Under the pieces are notes generated by a model, which was given only the letters and a program-made list of their open reading frames with translations, made no database searches and had not been told where the DNA came from. A DNA stretch of 64,000 nucleotides from CALSMU01 sp965230225 (lineage in GTDB: Bacteria > Bacteroidota > Bacteroidia > Flavobacteriales_D > Parvicellaceae). Within the stretch, counting starts at the first letter, position 1, and every line of letters begins with the position of its first letter. Below are positions 1-7,537 of this stretch, piece after piece. The position numbers and the translations under genes were made by a program. The stretch is taken from NCBI GenBank assembly GCA_965230225.1, contig CBDDKM010000003.1, positions 310,001 through 374,000 of the forward strand, written 5' to 3'.

Positions 1-1
1 C

Positions 2-373
2 AGCGATGAAGTGTTTGTTTTTATGAATGATGCCGGACAAGGTGAGATGCATGTGTATGGAGTGTCAGGAAACTATTTCTGGGAGCCCCATTCGGTACCG
101 GTAGGTGCAATTAATGATGTTGCTAGAGTAGATGCTAATGAAGTAGTTATTGCTCACGAATCAGGCTTATTAAGGTATACTTATACCAATAATAGCATGA
201 TAAATATAGTTCCAGGTATAAATCCTTCTAATGTATCTTACGATTCTTTAAATGATGTATTACTTGTGGGAGTTGGTAACGAGGTTAGGTATTATGATAG
301 ATTGGGAAATCTTGTAAATACAGTTTCTCATACAGGAGTGGTTGATGCTGTACTGTTGTACTATAACAAATAA
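2..373 (+). CDS. C-terminal fragment of a beta-propeller-like protein
   Basis: The reading frame is open from the left edge and stops at TAA 371-373, giving about 124 residues, so the start lies outside the window. The visible part has short strand-like stretches with recurring V-rich and aromatic patterns (VVIAHESGLLRY, VLLVGVGNEVRYYD). These resemble blades of a YVTN or WD40-like beta-propeller, but no diagnostic motif is complete. There is no T9SS sorting domain at the C-terminus, which ends in LLYYNK. It may be a cell-surface or periplasmic lipoprotein like many Bacteroidota propellers, but this is a guess. It is convergent with accA and separated from it by a hairpin terminator. Confidence 0.6.
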   Translation, partial: SDEVFVFMNDAGQGEMHVYGVSGNYFWEPHSVPVGAINDVARVDANEVVIAHESGLLRYTYTNNSMINIVPGINPSNVSYDSLNDVLLVGVGNEVRYYDRLGNLVNTVSHTGVVDAVLLYYNK

Positions 374-408
374 AAAAAGCATTTACCAAATCGATAAATG
401 CTTCTTTA
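371..408. terminator. Bidirectional terminator between the left-edge gene and accA
   Basis: A 9-bp perfect stem AAGCATTTA (377-385) / TAAATGCTT (395-403) has a 9-nt loop. An A-run lies on its left and a T-rich stretch on its right, so it can work on either strand between the two convergent genes. Confidence 0.75.
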
Positions 409-410
409 AA

Positions 411-1370
411 TTACTTTTTGTAAACTCCCATACTACAGAATTTCTCTATTCGCTTTTCGATGAGTTCTTCTGGCGATGATTCTCCGAGTTTGGTTAAGTT
501 CTTTTTTAGTTCTGTTTTCAGTTTCTTGAACATTTTTTCCGGTTGAGCATGTGCACCTCCCAATGGTTCTTTAATGATACCATCGATAAGTTTATTTTTG
601 TACATGTCTTTTGCAGTGAGGTTAAGCGCTGTTGCTGCTTTTTCCTTGTTGTCCCAGTTTCTCCAAAGAATAGAAGAACAAGATTCCGGCGAAATAACGG
701 AGTACCATGTGTTTTCCAACATTAATACTTTGTCTCCGATACCAATTCCTAAGGCTCCACCTGATGCACCCTCTCCAATAATTACACAAATTACCGGTAC
801 CTTAAGTTTCATCATTTCGAACAGGTTTCTTGCAATTGCTTCTCCTTGTCCTCTTTCCTCAGCTTCTAACCCTGGGAATGCACCTGGGGTGTCAATCAAG
901 CAAACAATTGGTTTGTCAAATTTTTCGGCCAGCTTCATTAATCTTAAAGCTTTTCTGTATCCTTCTGGATTGGCCATTCCAAAGTTTCTGTATTTTCTTT
1001 CTTTGGTATTTCTTCCTTTTTGCTGCCCTACAAACATTACGGTTTTACCGTCGATAGAACCAAAACCACCAACCATGGCTTTATCATCTTTTACATTTCT
1101 GTCGCCATGTAATTCGATGAACTCACCATTGGTCATGGCATTAATATAATCAAGGGTATATGGTCGTTCTGCATGACGACTAACCTGAACCTTTTGCCAA
1201 GGTGTTAAGTTTTCGTATATTTCTTTTGTAGTTTCTTCTAATTTGGTTTGTAGTTCTTCTAATGTACCAGATACATCTACCTTTCCTTTCTCTCCAACTT
1301 CTGTTGTCTTTTCAATTTGTTCGTGTAACTCTTCTATTGGTTTTTCGAAATCTAAATAAATCGTTGCCAT
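411..1370 (-). CDS. accA: Acetyl-CoA carboxylase carboxyltransferase subunit alpha
   Basis: This is the alpha subunit of the carboxyltransferase half of acetyl-CoA carboxylase. It pairs with AccD to move the carboxyl group from biotin to acetyl-CoA and make malonyl-CoA for fatty acid synthesis in the cytosol. The 319-residue length is normal for the family. Typical stretches are visible: RPYTLDYI with a following ELHGDR, the oxyanion-hole type glycine region GEGASGGALGIG, and the conserved SVISPESCSSILWR segment. The N-terminus carries the usual helical coiled segment. The start is the ATG at 1368-1370. It is transcribed alone, leftward, and ends at a bidirectional terminator. No Zn-finger AccD partner is in the window. 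Confidence 0.96.
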   Translation of the reverse strand: MATIYLDFEKPIEELHEQIEKTTEVGEKGKVDVSGTLEELQTKLEETTKEIYENLTPWQKVQVSRHAERPYTLDYINAMTNGEFIELHGDRNVKDDKAMVGGFGSIDGKTVMFVGQQKGRNTKERKYRNFGMANPEGYRKALRLMKLAEKFDKPIVCLIDTPGAFPGLEAEERGQGEAIARNLFEMMKLKVPVICVIIGEGASGGALGIGIGDKVLMLENTWYSVISPESCSSILWRNWDNKEKAATALNLTAKDMYKNKLIDGIIKEPLGGAHAQPEKMFKKLKTELKKNLTKLGESSPEELIEKRIEKFCSMGVYKK

Positions 1371-1532
1371 AGTAGTTCATTTTGCCCTTTGTTTCCTAAC
1401 TAAATAGGAAAATCCAAAGGAATTGAGCCGACCAAATTACAAATTATACCATTCCGAGTACACCCATTGGTCGAAATGTTGAAAAAAAACTCTCTAAAAT
1501 GTTGTGATAGGGGTAGTCTAGCAGGAATTAAT

Positions 1533-1566
1533 TCTATTATACCTTATCTTTACACAGTATAATAGA
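1533..1566. promoter_or_regulatory. Inverted repeat overlapping a -7-like box: probable TetR operator
   Basis: A perfect 10-bp inverted repeat, TCTATTATAC (1533-1542) / GTATAATAGA (1557-1566), flanks a 14-nt spacer. The spacer contains TATCTTTA (1545-1552), one base off the Bacteroidota -7 consensus TAnnTTTG. It lies 8 bp upstream of the first TetR-like gene and points away from accA, so it is not an accA terminator. A TetR dimer bound here would cover the promoter, suggesting autorepression. The function is inferred. Confidence 0.5.
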
Positions 1567-1574
1567 TTGTTCTT

Positions 1575-2195
1575 ATGGGAAGAAAAGCTACAGATAAATC
1601 CAGAGGGTCGAACATCGAGAAGAAGAAAAAGTGGATTAGAAATGCAATGCCTTATTTTCAGGAGTTTGGAATTAGGGAGATTAGCATGGATAAAATGGCT
1701 GAATATATTGGGGTTAGTAAAGGAACCATCTATAATCATTTTTCCTCCAAAGAAGAAATTGTTGAATTTGCCGTTCAGGTTAAAGTGGATTCGATAAAAG
1801 ACTTTTACAAGATCTTATTCGATGAGAAGCTTGGTTTTATAGAACGCTATTATAAAGCAATGGGGTACTATAGTCAACAGATGTATGATATTTCAATGCG
1901 AATCATCAAAGATCTTCAGGAGTTATATCCTTCTGTATGGCTGTACATCCAAAAGTTTCAAAAGGTGGCCTTTAATGGTTTGGTAAAGTATTATGAAGAG
2001 GGAATGATCAAAGGATATTTTGAAAAAGTTAATCCAGTGTTGCTGGCCATGGAAGATCGAATGTTCTTTGAGTTGTTATTTGATCAGGGGTTTTTGAACC
2101 GAACTAACCTGACTATTAGAAAAGCATTTAATCAGCATTTTCAGGTTAGATTTAATGGGTTAATAAGCTCTAAAATTCCATTTGAGTTAGACTAA
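1575..2195 (+). CDS. TetR-like transcriptional regulator (first of a tandem pair)
   Basis: This 206-residue protein has a TetR-type N-terminal helix-turn-helix. After a basic leader it reads IREISMDKMAEYIGVSKGTIYNHFSSKEEIVEFAV, where GVSKGTIYNHF is the recognition helix signature. The remaining 150 residues are helical and divergent, as expected for a ligand-binding and dimerisation domain, so the effector cannot be predicted. The start codon ATG is at 1575 and no shorter start is needed. The stop codon overlaps the start of the second regulator (TAATG), so the two are translationally coupled. The family usually represses its own promoter; a 10-bp inverted repeat immediately upstream supports that. 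The basic N-terminus (GRKATDKSRGSNIEKKKK) is shared in character with the neighbour. Confidence 0.88.
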   Translation: MGRKATDKSRGSNIEKKKKWIRNAMPYFQEFGIREISMDKMAEYIGVSKGTIYNHFSSKEEIVEFAVQVKVDSIKDFYKILFDEKLGFIERYYKAMGYYSQQMYDISMRIIKDLQELYPSVWLYIQKFQKVAFNGLVKYYEEGMIKGYFEKVNPVLLAMEDRMFFELLFDQGFLNRTNLTIRKAFNQHFQVRFNGLISSKIPFELD

Positions 2196-2821
2196 TGGGA
2201 AGAAAATCAGTAGAACGATACAGGTACAAGGATAAAGCTATAAAAGAGAAGCACACGATCCGTTATATGGTTTATTTTCAAAACCACGGAATTGAGAATT
2301 TTTCCATGTCCAAAATGGCTGCTGATTTGAAAATGAGTAAGACTACTATTTACAACCATTTTGAATCTAAAGAAGAGATCGTTGAGGCTGCAATTGATTA
2401 TAAGTTAAAGGTAATTGGAGAGTATGAATCGGTTCTGGAAAACATTACACTTCCCTATACCGAAAGATATAGAAAGGCCATGTTGTTTTTCTGTGTTCAA
2501 ACCTTTGACGTGTCCAATAGATTACTCTCTCAAATAAAAAGAAATTACCCTGAGGTATGGAAAAAGGTAGCTTTGTTTCAGAAGAACGTAATGATCAACT
2601 TGAAAAGTTATTACGAAATAGGGAAGGAGATAGGAGTTTTTAAAGCAGATTCCAATCCGTTATTACTTAGTTTGGATGATCAGAAATTCTTCGATTTACT
2701 TTCTAACCAATCCATTTTAAGAGAGAATAATATTGAAGTCCTCGAAGCTTTTAATCATCACTACCGAATTAAGTTTCAAGGTTTAATTGATCCAAAGCAC
2801 GAGATTTTCTCTAATCGCTAA
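2195..2821 (+). CDS. TetR-like transcriptional regulator (second of a tandem pair)
   Basis: This 208-residue TetR-type protein is a clear paralogue of the preceding gene. Both start MGRK with a basic tail, share the helix-turn-helix pattern FSMSKMAADLKMSKTTIYNHFESKEEIVEAA, and end with a similar segment (EAFNHHYRIKFQGLI here, KAFNQHFQVRFNGLI upstream). The start ATG shares one base with the upstream stop, and the 3' end overlaps the convergent protease gene by 11 bp. Adjacent, similar TetR proteins can form a heterodimer or respond to two ligands, but nothing in the sequence decides this. There is no neighbouring efflux or enzyme gene in the same direction that would be an obvious target. Confidence 0.87.
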   Translation: MGRKSVERYRYKDKAIKEKHTIRYMVYFQNHGIENFSMSKMAADLKMSKTTIYNHFESKEEIVEAAIDYKLKVIGEYESVLENITLPYTERYRKAMLFFCVQTFDVSNRLLSQIKRNYPEVWKKVALFQKNVMINLKSYYEIGKEIGVFKADSNPLLLSLDDQKFFDLLSNQSILRENNIEVLEAFNHHYRIKFQGLIDPKHEIFSNR

Positions 2822-3476
2822 GGTGGATCGCTTTTTTACATTGATCACAAAGTTCTAATTGAACTCCATCAATAGTTTTAATTGTTTCTGCAGCATCTTG
2901 CATGATACAACTCTTATTAGGGCAATGTGATAAGCCAAAGTTATGTCCCAGTTCATGACAGCAAATTTTCATAAATCGTTCCTGGAATTTTTCTGTGGAG
3001 ACATTTTTCTTAATTCTGAACGTGGATACAATACAACTTTTTCCGGGCATATATCCCAATCCGAAAATTCCCCAATCCTGGTATTTGTATTCTGGTTCTT
3101 TAATGGTTTTGGTGGAGCGATTGCTGTATTTTGTAGTGGATATGTCTTTGCTGGTTAAGCCAATGATGTAGTCGAAATTACCCTCTACTTCAGATTTTAA
3201 GTATTTAATCAGGCTATCTGCCCTGTATCTGGGAGATTTAACATTGATAAAAGCTTTATTAGGTAGTTCGATTGGGTCTAAAAGTTTGATTTGGCACCCA
3301 TAGAAGTTATGGATGGTTTGTTGAAGGAGGTTGACTTCTTCAGTGGGGAAATTTTCGAATGGCTGGATAGCTATAATAAGTTCTTTATTGGATAGATTGG
3401 CACTAGATGATTCATTGGAACAGCTTGAAACTAGTGTTCCGGTGATTATCATAAAAAGAATGATGAAGTATTTCAT
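2811..3476 (-). CDS. Archaemetzincin-like zinc metalloprotease, predicted lipoprotein
   Basis: This 221-residue protein carries the full archaemetzincin signature. HELGHNFGLSHC holds the zinc ligands His174, His178 and His184 and the catalytic Glu175. It is followed by CIM (Cys190, Met192) and a CDQC pair (Cys210, Cys213) for the family's second structural zinc. The N-terminus is a lipoprotein signal with lipobox LVSSC (Cys19), so the protein is probably anchored in the outer or inner membrane facing the periplasm. Archaemetzincins are poorly understood, and most have no secretion signal. The start ATG is at 3474-3476. It overlaps the tandem TetR gene tail to tail by 11 bp and is otherwise isolated. 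Substrate unknown. Confidence 0.85.
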   Translation of the reverse strand: MKYFIILFMIITGTLVSSCSNESSSANLSNKELIIAIQPFENFPTEEVNLLQQTIHNFYGCQIKLLDPIELPNKAFINVKSPRYRADSLIKYLKSEVEGNFDYIIGLTSKDISTTKYSNRSTKTIKEPEYKYQDWGIFGLGYMPGKSCIVSTFRIKKNVSTEKFQERFMKICCHELGHNFGLSHCPNKSCIMQDAAETIKTIDGVQLELCDQCKKAIHLSD

Positions 3477-3569
3477 GGATGTAGGTTTGGTAGTATAAAC
3501 CTATCAAATTAGAATTACTAATAAATAGTAATTGAATAAGCGTGGGAAATGTTCGATTATTTGTAAAGC

Positions 3570-5378
3570 TTAGTGAAGCTCAAATTGAATTTTACTTAGA
3601 TTAGCGTATACGCCATCTTTTTCCAGAAGATCAGAGTGGGTTCCAACCTCTACTAATTCTCCTTTGTCCATAACCAGTATTCGGTCCGCATTTTTAACGG
3701 TAGATAAACGGTGTGCTATGGCAAATGATGTACGCCCTTTCATTAATTCATCCAGAGCATCCTGAACTAGTTTTTCAGATTCGGAGTCTAATGAACTGGT
3801 AGCTTCATCCAAAATTAGAATTTTAGGATCTTTTAAAACGGCTCTGGCAATGGCAATTCTTTGTTTTTGTCCACCAGATAATTGAATCCCTCTATCTCCA
3901 ACAGTCGTTGCAAATCCATCAGGGAAATCATTAATGAAATCCAGGGCATTTGCTTTTCTGGCCGCTTCGATGATTTCCTCCTCGGAAGCATCTGGTTTAC
4001 CATAAGCGATATTTTCTCTAATGCTTCCACTAAATAGAATAACTTCTTGCGGCACAATGGCCATTTGTTTTCTCAGCTCTTGAAGACCAAACTCTGAGGC
4101 GTGCTTGTCGTCGAATAGGATTTGACCACTAACAGGCTCATAAAATCGTAATAGGAGGGAGGTTATCGTAGATTTACCTCCACCGGATGCTCCTACAATT
4201 GCTATGTTTTCACCAGCGTTAACATCAAACGATAAACTCTTAAGTACTCTAGCTTCTTTTCTGGTGTCGTAATGGAAGTCTACATTGTTGAAGCTAACCT
4301 TTCCTGATAGAGGAGTACTAATGCTATCCGAAGTAGGAACAGGTTCGGTATCCTTATCTAAAAGATCCATTAATCTTTCGGTAGCTCCAATGGACTTTTG
4401 AATGCTTCCCATTAAGCTTCCAATACCTCCAAATGAGGCTCCAAGAATAATGGTGAACATAATGAATTGATTGAATTCAATGGTGCTTATTTCACCGGCA
4501 TGCACCATAGATATCCCCTGCCAAATAACAAAGGTTACGGAACCAAAAACCCCAAGAATAATGAATGCTGCAAATGCACCTCTCCATCGAGCTCCCTTAA
4601 TGGATAGAGTTCGGATAGATTCTGTACGTTTTTTATATCGAAGCATTTCAAAGGCCTCGTTAGCAAATGCTTTTACATTTTTAATACCGGTAAGTGTCTC
4701 TTCTAGAATAGAGTTGGATTCTGCAGCTTTATCCTGAGCAGCTTTAGAAAGTTTTTTAATGAATTTACTAAAGATCACTGCTCCAATTGCTACTACAGGG
4801 ATAACAGAAAGCATAATCAAAGCTAATTGCCATTTTAGGTAGAAGATAAAACCAACCGCAATTACGATGGTAATCCATTGTCTGATAAATTCAGCAAGGT
4901 TCGTCATCAATAGCTCTTGTAATAAATTGGTATCAGTAGCTACTCTCGATGTAATTTCTCCTACTTTGCTTTTATCGTAAAAAGAGATGTCGCTATAAAC
5001 CAGTTTGCCAAATGCTTTATTTCGGATGTCTCTTAATGCTCCTTCAGTAACTATGCTAAACAAGAATATTCTCATGTAACTGAAGATAGCGTTAGCAATA
5101 AATACAAAGAGTAAAAGCAACATCAGTGCGTCGATGTTGTCTAAATCCGTTAGTTCTAGTTTGTCAGTAGTAGTTTCTTGCTTTTCAGAACCAAGTAATC
5201 GACCTATTAAGTAGGGGAACCCCATGGTGGTAAGACTGGAGAATACAAGGAATAACATTCCGATCACAAAAGTAAATCGGTAGGGTTTAATAAACTTAAA
5301 AACACGAGCAGCCCTTTTATAGGCTCCTTTTTCAAGTTTAACCCTTTCTCTTTTTTCTCTTTTACCAAATCCAGCCAT
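3570..5378 (-). CDS. ABC transporter, fused membrane and ATPase domains (MsbA-like exporter)
   Basis: This is a 602-residue half-transporter of the exporter class that would work as a homodimer in the inner membrane. An N-terminal six-helix transmembrane domain (about residues 30-330) precedes a nucleotide-binding domain. The latter has Walker A GASGGGKST, the signature LSGGQKQR, Walker B ILILDEATSSLD and the H-loop AIAHRLST. Lipid A or drug export are common roles in the family, but the substrate cannot be told here. I prefer the ATG at 5376-5378 over the upstream TTG at 5390. A -7 box (5388-5395) sits only a few bases before that ATG and overlaps the longer start, pointing to a leaderless or near-leaderless message. 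It stands alone between the archaemetzincin gene and rpmH. Confidence 0.92.
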   Translation of the reverse strand: MAGFGKREKRERVKLEKGAYKRAARVFKFIKPYRFTFVIGMLFLVFSSLTTMGFPYLIGRLLGSEKQETTTDKLELTDLDNIDALMLLLLFVFIANAIFSYMRIFLFSIVTEGALRDIRNKAFGKLVYSDISFYDKSKVGEITSRVATDTNLLQELLMTNLAEFIRQWITIVIAVGFIFYLKWQLALIMLSVIPVVAIGAVIFSKFIKKLSKAAQDKAAESNSILEETLTGIKNVKAFANEAFEMLRYKKRTESIRTLSIKGARWRGAFAAFIILGVFGSVTFVIWQGISMVHAGEISTIEFNQFIMFTIILGASFGGIGSLMGSIQKSIGATERLMDLLDKDTEPVPTSDSISTPLSGKVSFNNVDFHYDTRKEARVLKSLSFDVNAGENIAIVGASGGGKSTITSLLLRFYEPVSGQILFDDKHASEFGLQELRKQMAIVPQEVILFSGSIRENIAYGKPDASEEEIIEAARKANALDFINDFPDGFATTVGDRGIQLSGGQKQRIAIARAVLKDPKILILDEATSSLDSESEKLVQDALDELMKGRTSFAIAHRLSTVKNADRILVMDKGELVEVGTHSDLLEKDGVYANLSKIQFELH

Positions 5379-5387
5379 ACTGTGGGG

Positions 5388-5395
5388 CAAAAGTA
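5388..5395 (-). promoter_or_regulatory. Bacteroidota -7 box for the ABC exporter
   Basis: On the minus strand the site reads TACTTTTG (TAnnTTTG). Its last base is 9 nt from the chosen ATG, so transcription should start almost at the start codon. No clear -33 TTG is at the usual distance. Confidence 0.5.
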
Positions 5396-5492
5396 TGCTT
5401 TATTTTTGTCCTTGCATCGGGAGAGTGTAAAATATATGTCATTTGTAGAGAGTAGTGGTAGCAATATTTTTTCAGAAAAAAGGCTATTTGTT

Positions 5493-5522
5493 TTTGTCAG
5501 TTGGAAAAAAGGTATATTTTTG
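5493..5522 (+). promoter_or_regulatory. Bacteroidota promoter (-33 and -7) for rpmH
   Basis: TTTG (5493-5496) and TATTTTTG (5515-5522) are separated by 18 nt, matching the known Bacteroidota sigma-ABfr consensus TTTG and TAnnTTTG. The expected transcription start is near 5529, about 40 nt before the rpmH ATG. Confidence 0.65.
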
Positions 5523-5568
5523 CAGTCCGAATTTGGAAACGCCTTGAAGGGCTTTAAAGAATAAGACA

Positions 5569-5727
5569 ATGAAAAGAACATTTCAACCTTCGAATAGAAA
5601 GAGAAAAAATAAGCACGGATTCAGATCTAGAATGGCTACTAAAAATGGTAGAAAGATTTTGAATGCAAGAAGAAGAAAAGGTAGGAAAAAATTAAGCGTT
5701 TCTGACGAGCCAAGAGCGAAGCGTTAA
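5569..5727 (+). CDS. rpmH: 50S ribosomal protein L34
   Basis: This short gene encodes 52 residues beginning MKRTFQPSNRKRKNKHGFR and ending EPRAKR, which is the unmistakable L34 signature (MKRTFQPS..RKR, RM.T..GR..L..RR.KGR). L34 is a very basic protein of the large ribosomal subunit. The start ATG is at 5569-5571 and the TAA at 5725-5727. A good Bacteroidota promoter lies upstream and a strong terminator directly downstream, so it is a single-gene transcript. In many bacteria rpmH lies next to rnpA and dnaA at the origin. Neither is present here, so no origin is implied. Confidence 0.97.
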   Translation: MKRTFQPSNRKRKNKHGFRSRMATKNGRKILNARRRKGRKKLSVSDEPRAKR

Positions 5728-5748
5728 TTGATTTCTTAATAGATATTC

Positions 5749-5783
5749 AAAAGCCGTATGATATTAGCATACGGCTTTTTTTG
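5749..5783 (+). terminator. rpmH terminator
   Basis: A perfect 10-bp stem AAGCCGTATG (5751-5760) / CATACGGCTT (5768-5777) with a 7-nt loop is followed by a run of Ts. Confidence 0.9.
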
Positions 5784-5813
5784 TTTGACGTAGAATCCTA
5801 ACTGTATGGAAAC

Positions 5814-5845
5814 AAAAAAGGCACTCAATTGAGTGCCTTTTCTTT
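5814..5845 (-). terminator. Terminator of the GNESGNE-repeat gene
   Basis: A self-complementary GGCACTCAATTGAGTGCC (5820-5837) is flanked by an A-run on the left and TTTTCTTTT on the right. It lies just past the stop of the leftward gene and could act on either strand. Confidence 0.8.
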
Positions 5846-5863
5846 TAATGTTTTCCTATTGGA

Positions 5864-7351
5864 TTATTGTACCCATTCCTGGCTAGTAAGCATTAGTGCT
5901 TCCTGTACAGTAATTCTTTCTCCCTGGTTGTACGCTGTTACAAATGGTCCTGGGAAATCGTAAGAGTCTAAACCGTTTCTCTTATCTCTGGCTTCTCTAT
6001 AAGTGTTAACCCCGTCTGTAGTGTATTTTACCCACCCTTCGTGGTTTTCAAGGTTAATGTTGCCACTGTAGCCATACTTTTTCTCAATGTATCTTTGATC
6101 TACTGTTTTATGTGCAGCTAGAACCTGTACTCTAAAGTTTACAGCAGCGTTCCCTCCGGTGTGGTTCGTAAATGAAGTTTCATTACCACTTTCATTTCCT
6201 GACTCATTCCCACTCTCATTTCCTGATTCGTTACCAGATTCATTTCCGCTTTCGTTTCCTGAGTTATTGGCCATTTCATTACCTGTCTCGTTGCCACTCT
6301 CGTTTCCAGACTCATTCCCTGATTCGTTACCGGTATTATTAGCCATTTCGTTTCCAGATTCATTCCCACTTTCATTGCCGGTTTCGTTTCCGGTGTTATT
6401 GGCAACTTCTTGTTGTTCGATGTGGAACGAAGATGCAGGGATCATTACTTTCTGAGGAGTATCGTCAATGATTAGGAACTCTCCAGAGAACGACCCGTCA
6501 ACAGAAAAATCTCCAAATACTCCTGGGTTAGGAATAAGTTTGTATTTAACAGTGATTTCCGAGGCGGAAGGATCAACTGATGTCCAAAGGAATTTTATCG
6601 AGTTATCTGAAAACTTAAATACTGCACCTGCAGATTCTACTTTCTCTGCTTGAAATCCATTTGGTACATTTTCTTTTAATCTGGCAAACCCTGTTTCGCT
6701 TCCTTTATTAATTACAACAGTAACAACTACACCATTGTCTACATTCTCTATTGAGCGATTAGCAGTGATGTTTTCGATTGGATTAGACGTAGGGGGCTCA
6801 TTTCCTGACTCATTCCCACTTTCGTTTCCAGATTCATTTCCTGTCTCGTTACCAGATTCATTACCTGTTTCATTTCCTGTCTCGTTTCCAGACTCCACAT
6901 TAGCGGCAACCTCTTCACCTTTAATTTCGATCGTTATATCCGGTAATTCCTCCTTTTTTCTTTCGTCGGCGTCCAAGTATGAAAATACTCCAGAAATGGT
7001 TTGTGGGCCTGGAGTTGCACCTTCAACCATTTTTACCTTGTAGGTCAAGGTAACCGTTTCTGCCGGTGGTATAGAATACCAGATGAATAAGGCACTGGAG
7101 TTATTGAAAGAGAAAGAAGCTCCTCCATTATCATCTTCCAATGCTTCAAGACCCGGGGCATTTTCAAAATTCAATTTTAGCCTCGCAGGCCCTGATGCAG
7201 AACCTTTGTTAATTACTACAGTAATAGTAGCTTCTTCACCGGCTTGTATTTCTGTAGGTCCATTATGCTCTACACTTACATCTCCAACGTATAGAAATGG
7301 AATTAGAACCAGTCCCGCCAGATTAAGCGAAATAAATAACGATTTGAACAT
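5864..7351 (-). CDS. Secreted protein with duplicated beta domains, GNESGNE linkers and a SPOR-like tail
   Basis: This 495-residue protein starts with a hydrophobic signal or anchor (residues 1-22). Two related domains follow (about 25-145 and 195-312). They share the pattern VVINKGS followed by a GxARLK core, and resemble the DUF11 or BatD-like beta-sandwich class. Each is followed by an Asn/Gly/Glu linker: residues 154-185, and 317-391 with NN-containing breaks (MANNTG). The last 90 residues (FRVQVLAAHK, YGY, HEGWVKYT, YREARDKR, FVTAYNQGERITVQEAL) look like the SPOR-like peptidoglycan-associated domain seen in Bacteroidota envelope proteins. That suggests a periplasmic or outer-membrane protein near the cell wall. 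No enzyme motif is seen. It is monocistronic with a terminator at 5814-5845. Confidence 0.75.
   Translation of the reverse strand: MFKSLFISLNLAGLVLIPFLYVGDVSVEHNGPTEIQAGEEATITVVINKGSASGPARLKLNFENAPGLEALEDDNGGASFSFNNSSALFIWYSIPPAETVTLTYKVKMVEGATPGPQTISGVFSYLDADERKKEELPDITIEIKGEEVAANVESGNETGNETGNESGNETGNESGNESGNESGNEPPTSNPIENITANRSIENVDNGVVVTVVINKGSETGFARLKENVPNGFQAEKVESAGAVFKFSDNSIKFLWTSVDPSASEITVKYKLIPNPGVFGDFSVDGSFSGEFLIIDDTPQKVMIPASSFHIEQQEVANNTGNETGNESGNESGNEMANNTGNESGNESGNESGNETGNEMANNSGNESGNESGNESGNESGNESGNESGNETSFTNHTGGNAAVNFRVQVLAAHKTVDQRYIEKKYGYSGNINLENHEGWVKYTTDGVNTYREARDKRNGLDSYDFPGPFVTAYNQGERITVQEALMLTSQEWVQ
6179..6403 (-). repeat. Long in-frame minisatellite coding for GNESGNE/MANNTG linker
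   Basis: This tract codes for residues 317-391 as a 4-residue (12-bp) unit, GNES or GNET. It is broken about every 20 residues by MANN, giving a higher-order period. Units differ at silent positions, so it is not a recent pure expansion. Length change by slippage would stay in frame. Confidence 0.85.
6797..6892 (-). repeat. Short in-frame minisatellite coding for GNETGNES linker
   Basis: This tract codes for residues 154-185 of the same protein as eight 12-bp units of GNET or GNES. It joins the first and second beta domains. Confidence 0.85.
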
Positions 7352-7382
7352 GAAGTTTGTTTTTGTTTGTTGTCTTGCATAA

Positions 7383-7390
7383 CAAATCTA
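7383..7390 (-). promoter_or_regulatory. -7 box upstream of the GNESGNE-repeat gene
   Basis: The minus strand reads TAGATTTG, matching TAnnTTTG, about 30 nt before the ATG at 7351. No convincing -33 element is visible. Confidence 0.4.
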
Positions 7391-7476
7391 CTCCAAGTTT
7401 CCAGGGTTGGTAGGGGGCAAGTTTTTTTCTTTCTACAGAAAAATGTTAATAACAGGGGTGAATTGTTAATAATCAA

Positions 7477-7508
7477 AAAGAGCACCTATCGAAGGATAGA
7501 TGCTCTTT
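7477..7508 (-). terminator. Terminator of the calcium-motif barrel gene
   Basis: On the minus strand a 14-bp stem (AAAGAGCATCTATC / GATAGGTGCTCTTT, one G:U pair) closes a 4-nt loop and runs into T-rich sequence. It lies just past the stop at 7538. Confidence 0.8.
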
Positions 7509-7537
7509 AACTTGTCTAAATATTGTGTTGATCGAAA

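Noticed and set aside
5569..5727. rpmH as a marker of the replication origin
   Set aside because: No dnaA, rnpA, DnaA boxes or gidA neighbours are visible. In Bacteroidota rpmH can be away from the origin.
6179..6403. Regular short repeats, suspected CRISPR-like array
   Set aside because: The units are 12 bp without unique spacers and are in frame in a secreted protein gene. No cas gene is in the window.
6159..6455. Plus-strand open frame coding for a Pro/Ser/Leu/Phe repeat
   Set aside because: It is the antisense of the GNESGNE minisatellite; stops are absent because the repeat is regular. It has no start context or homology.
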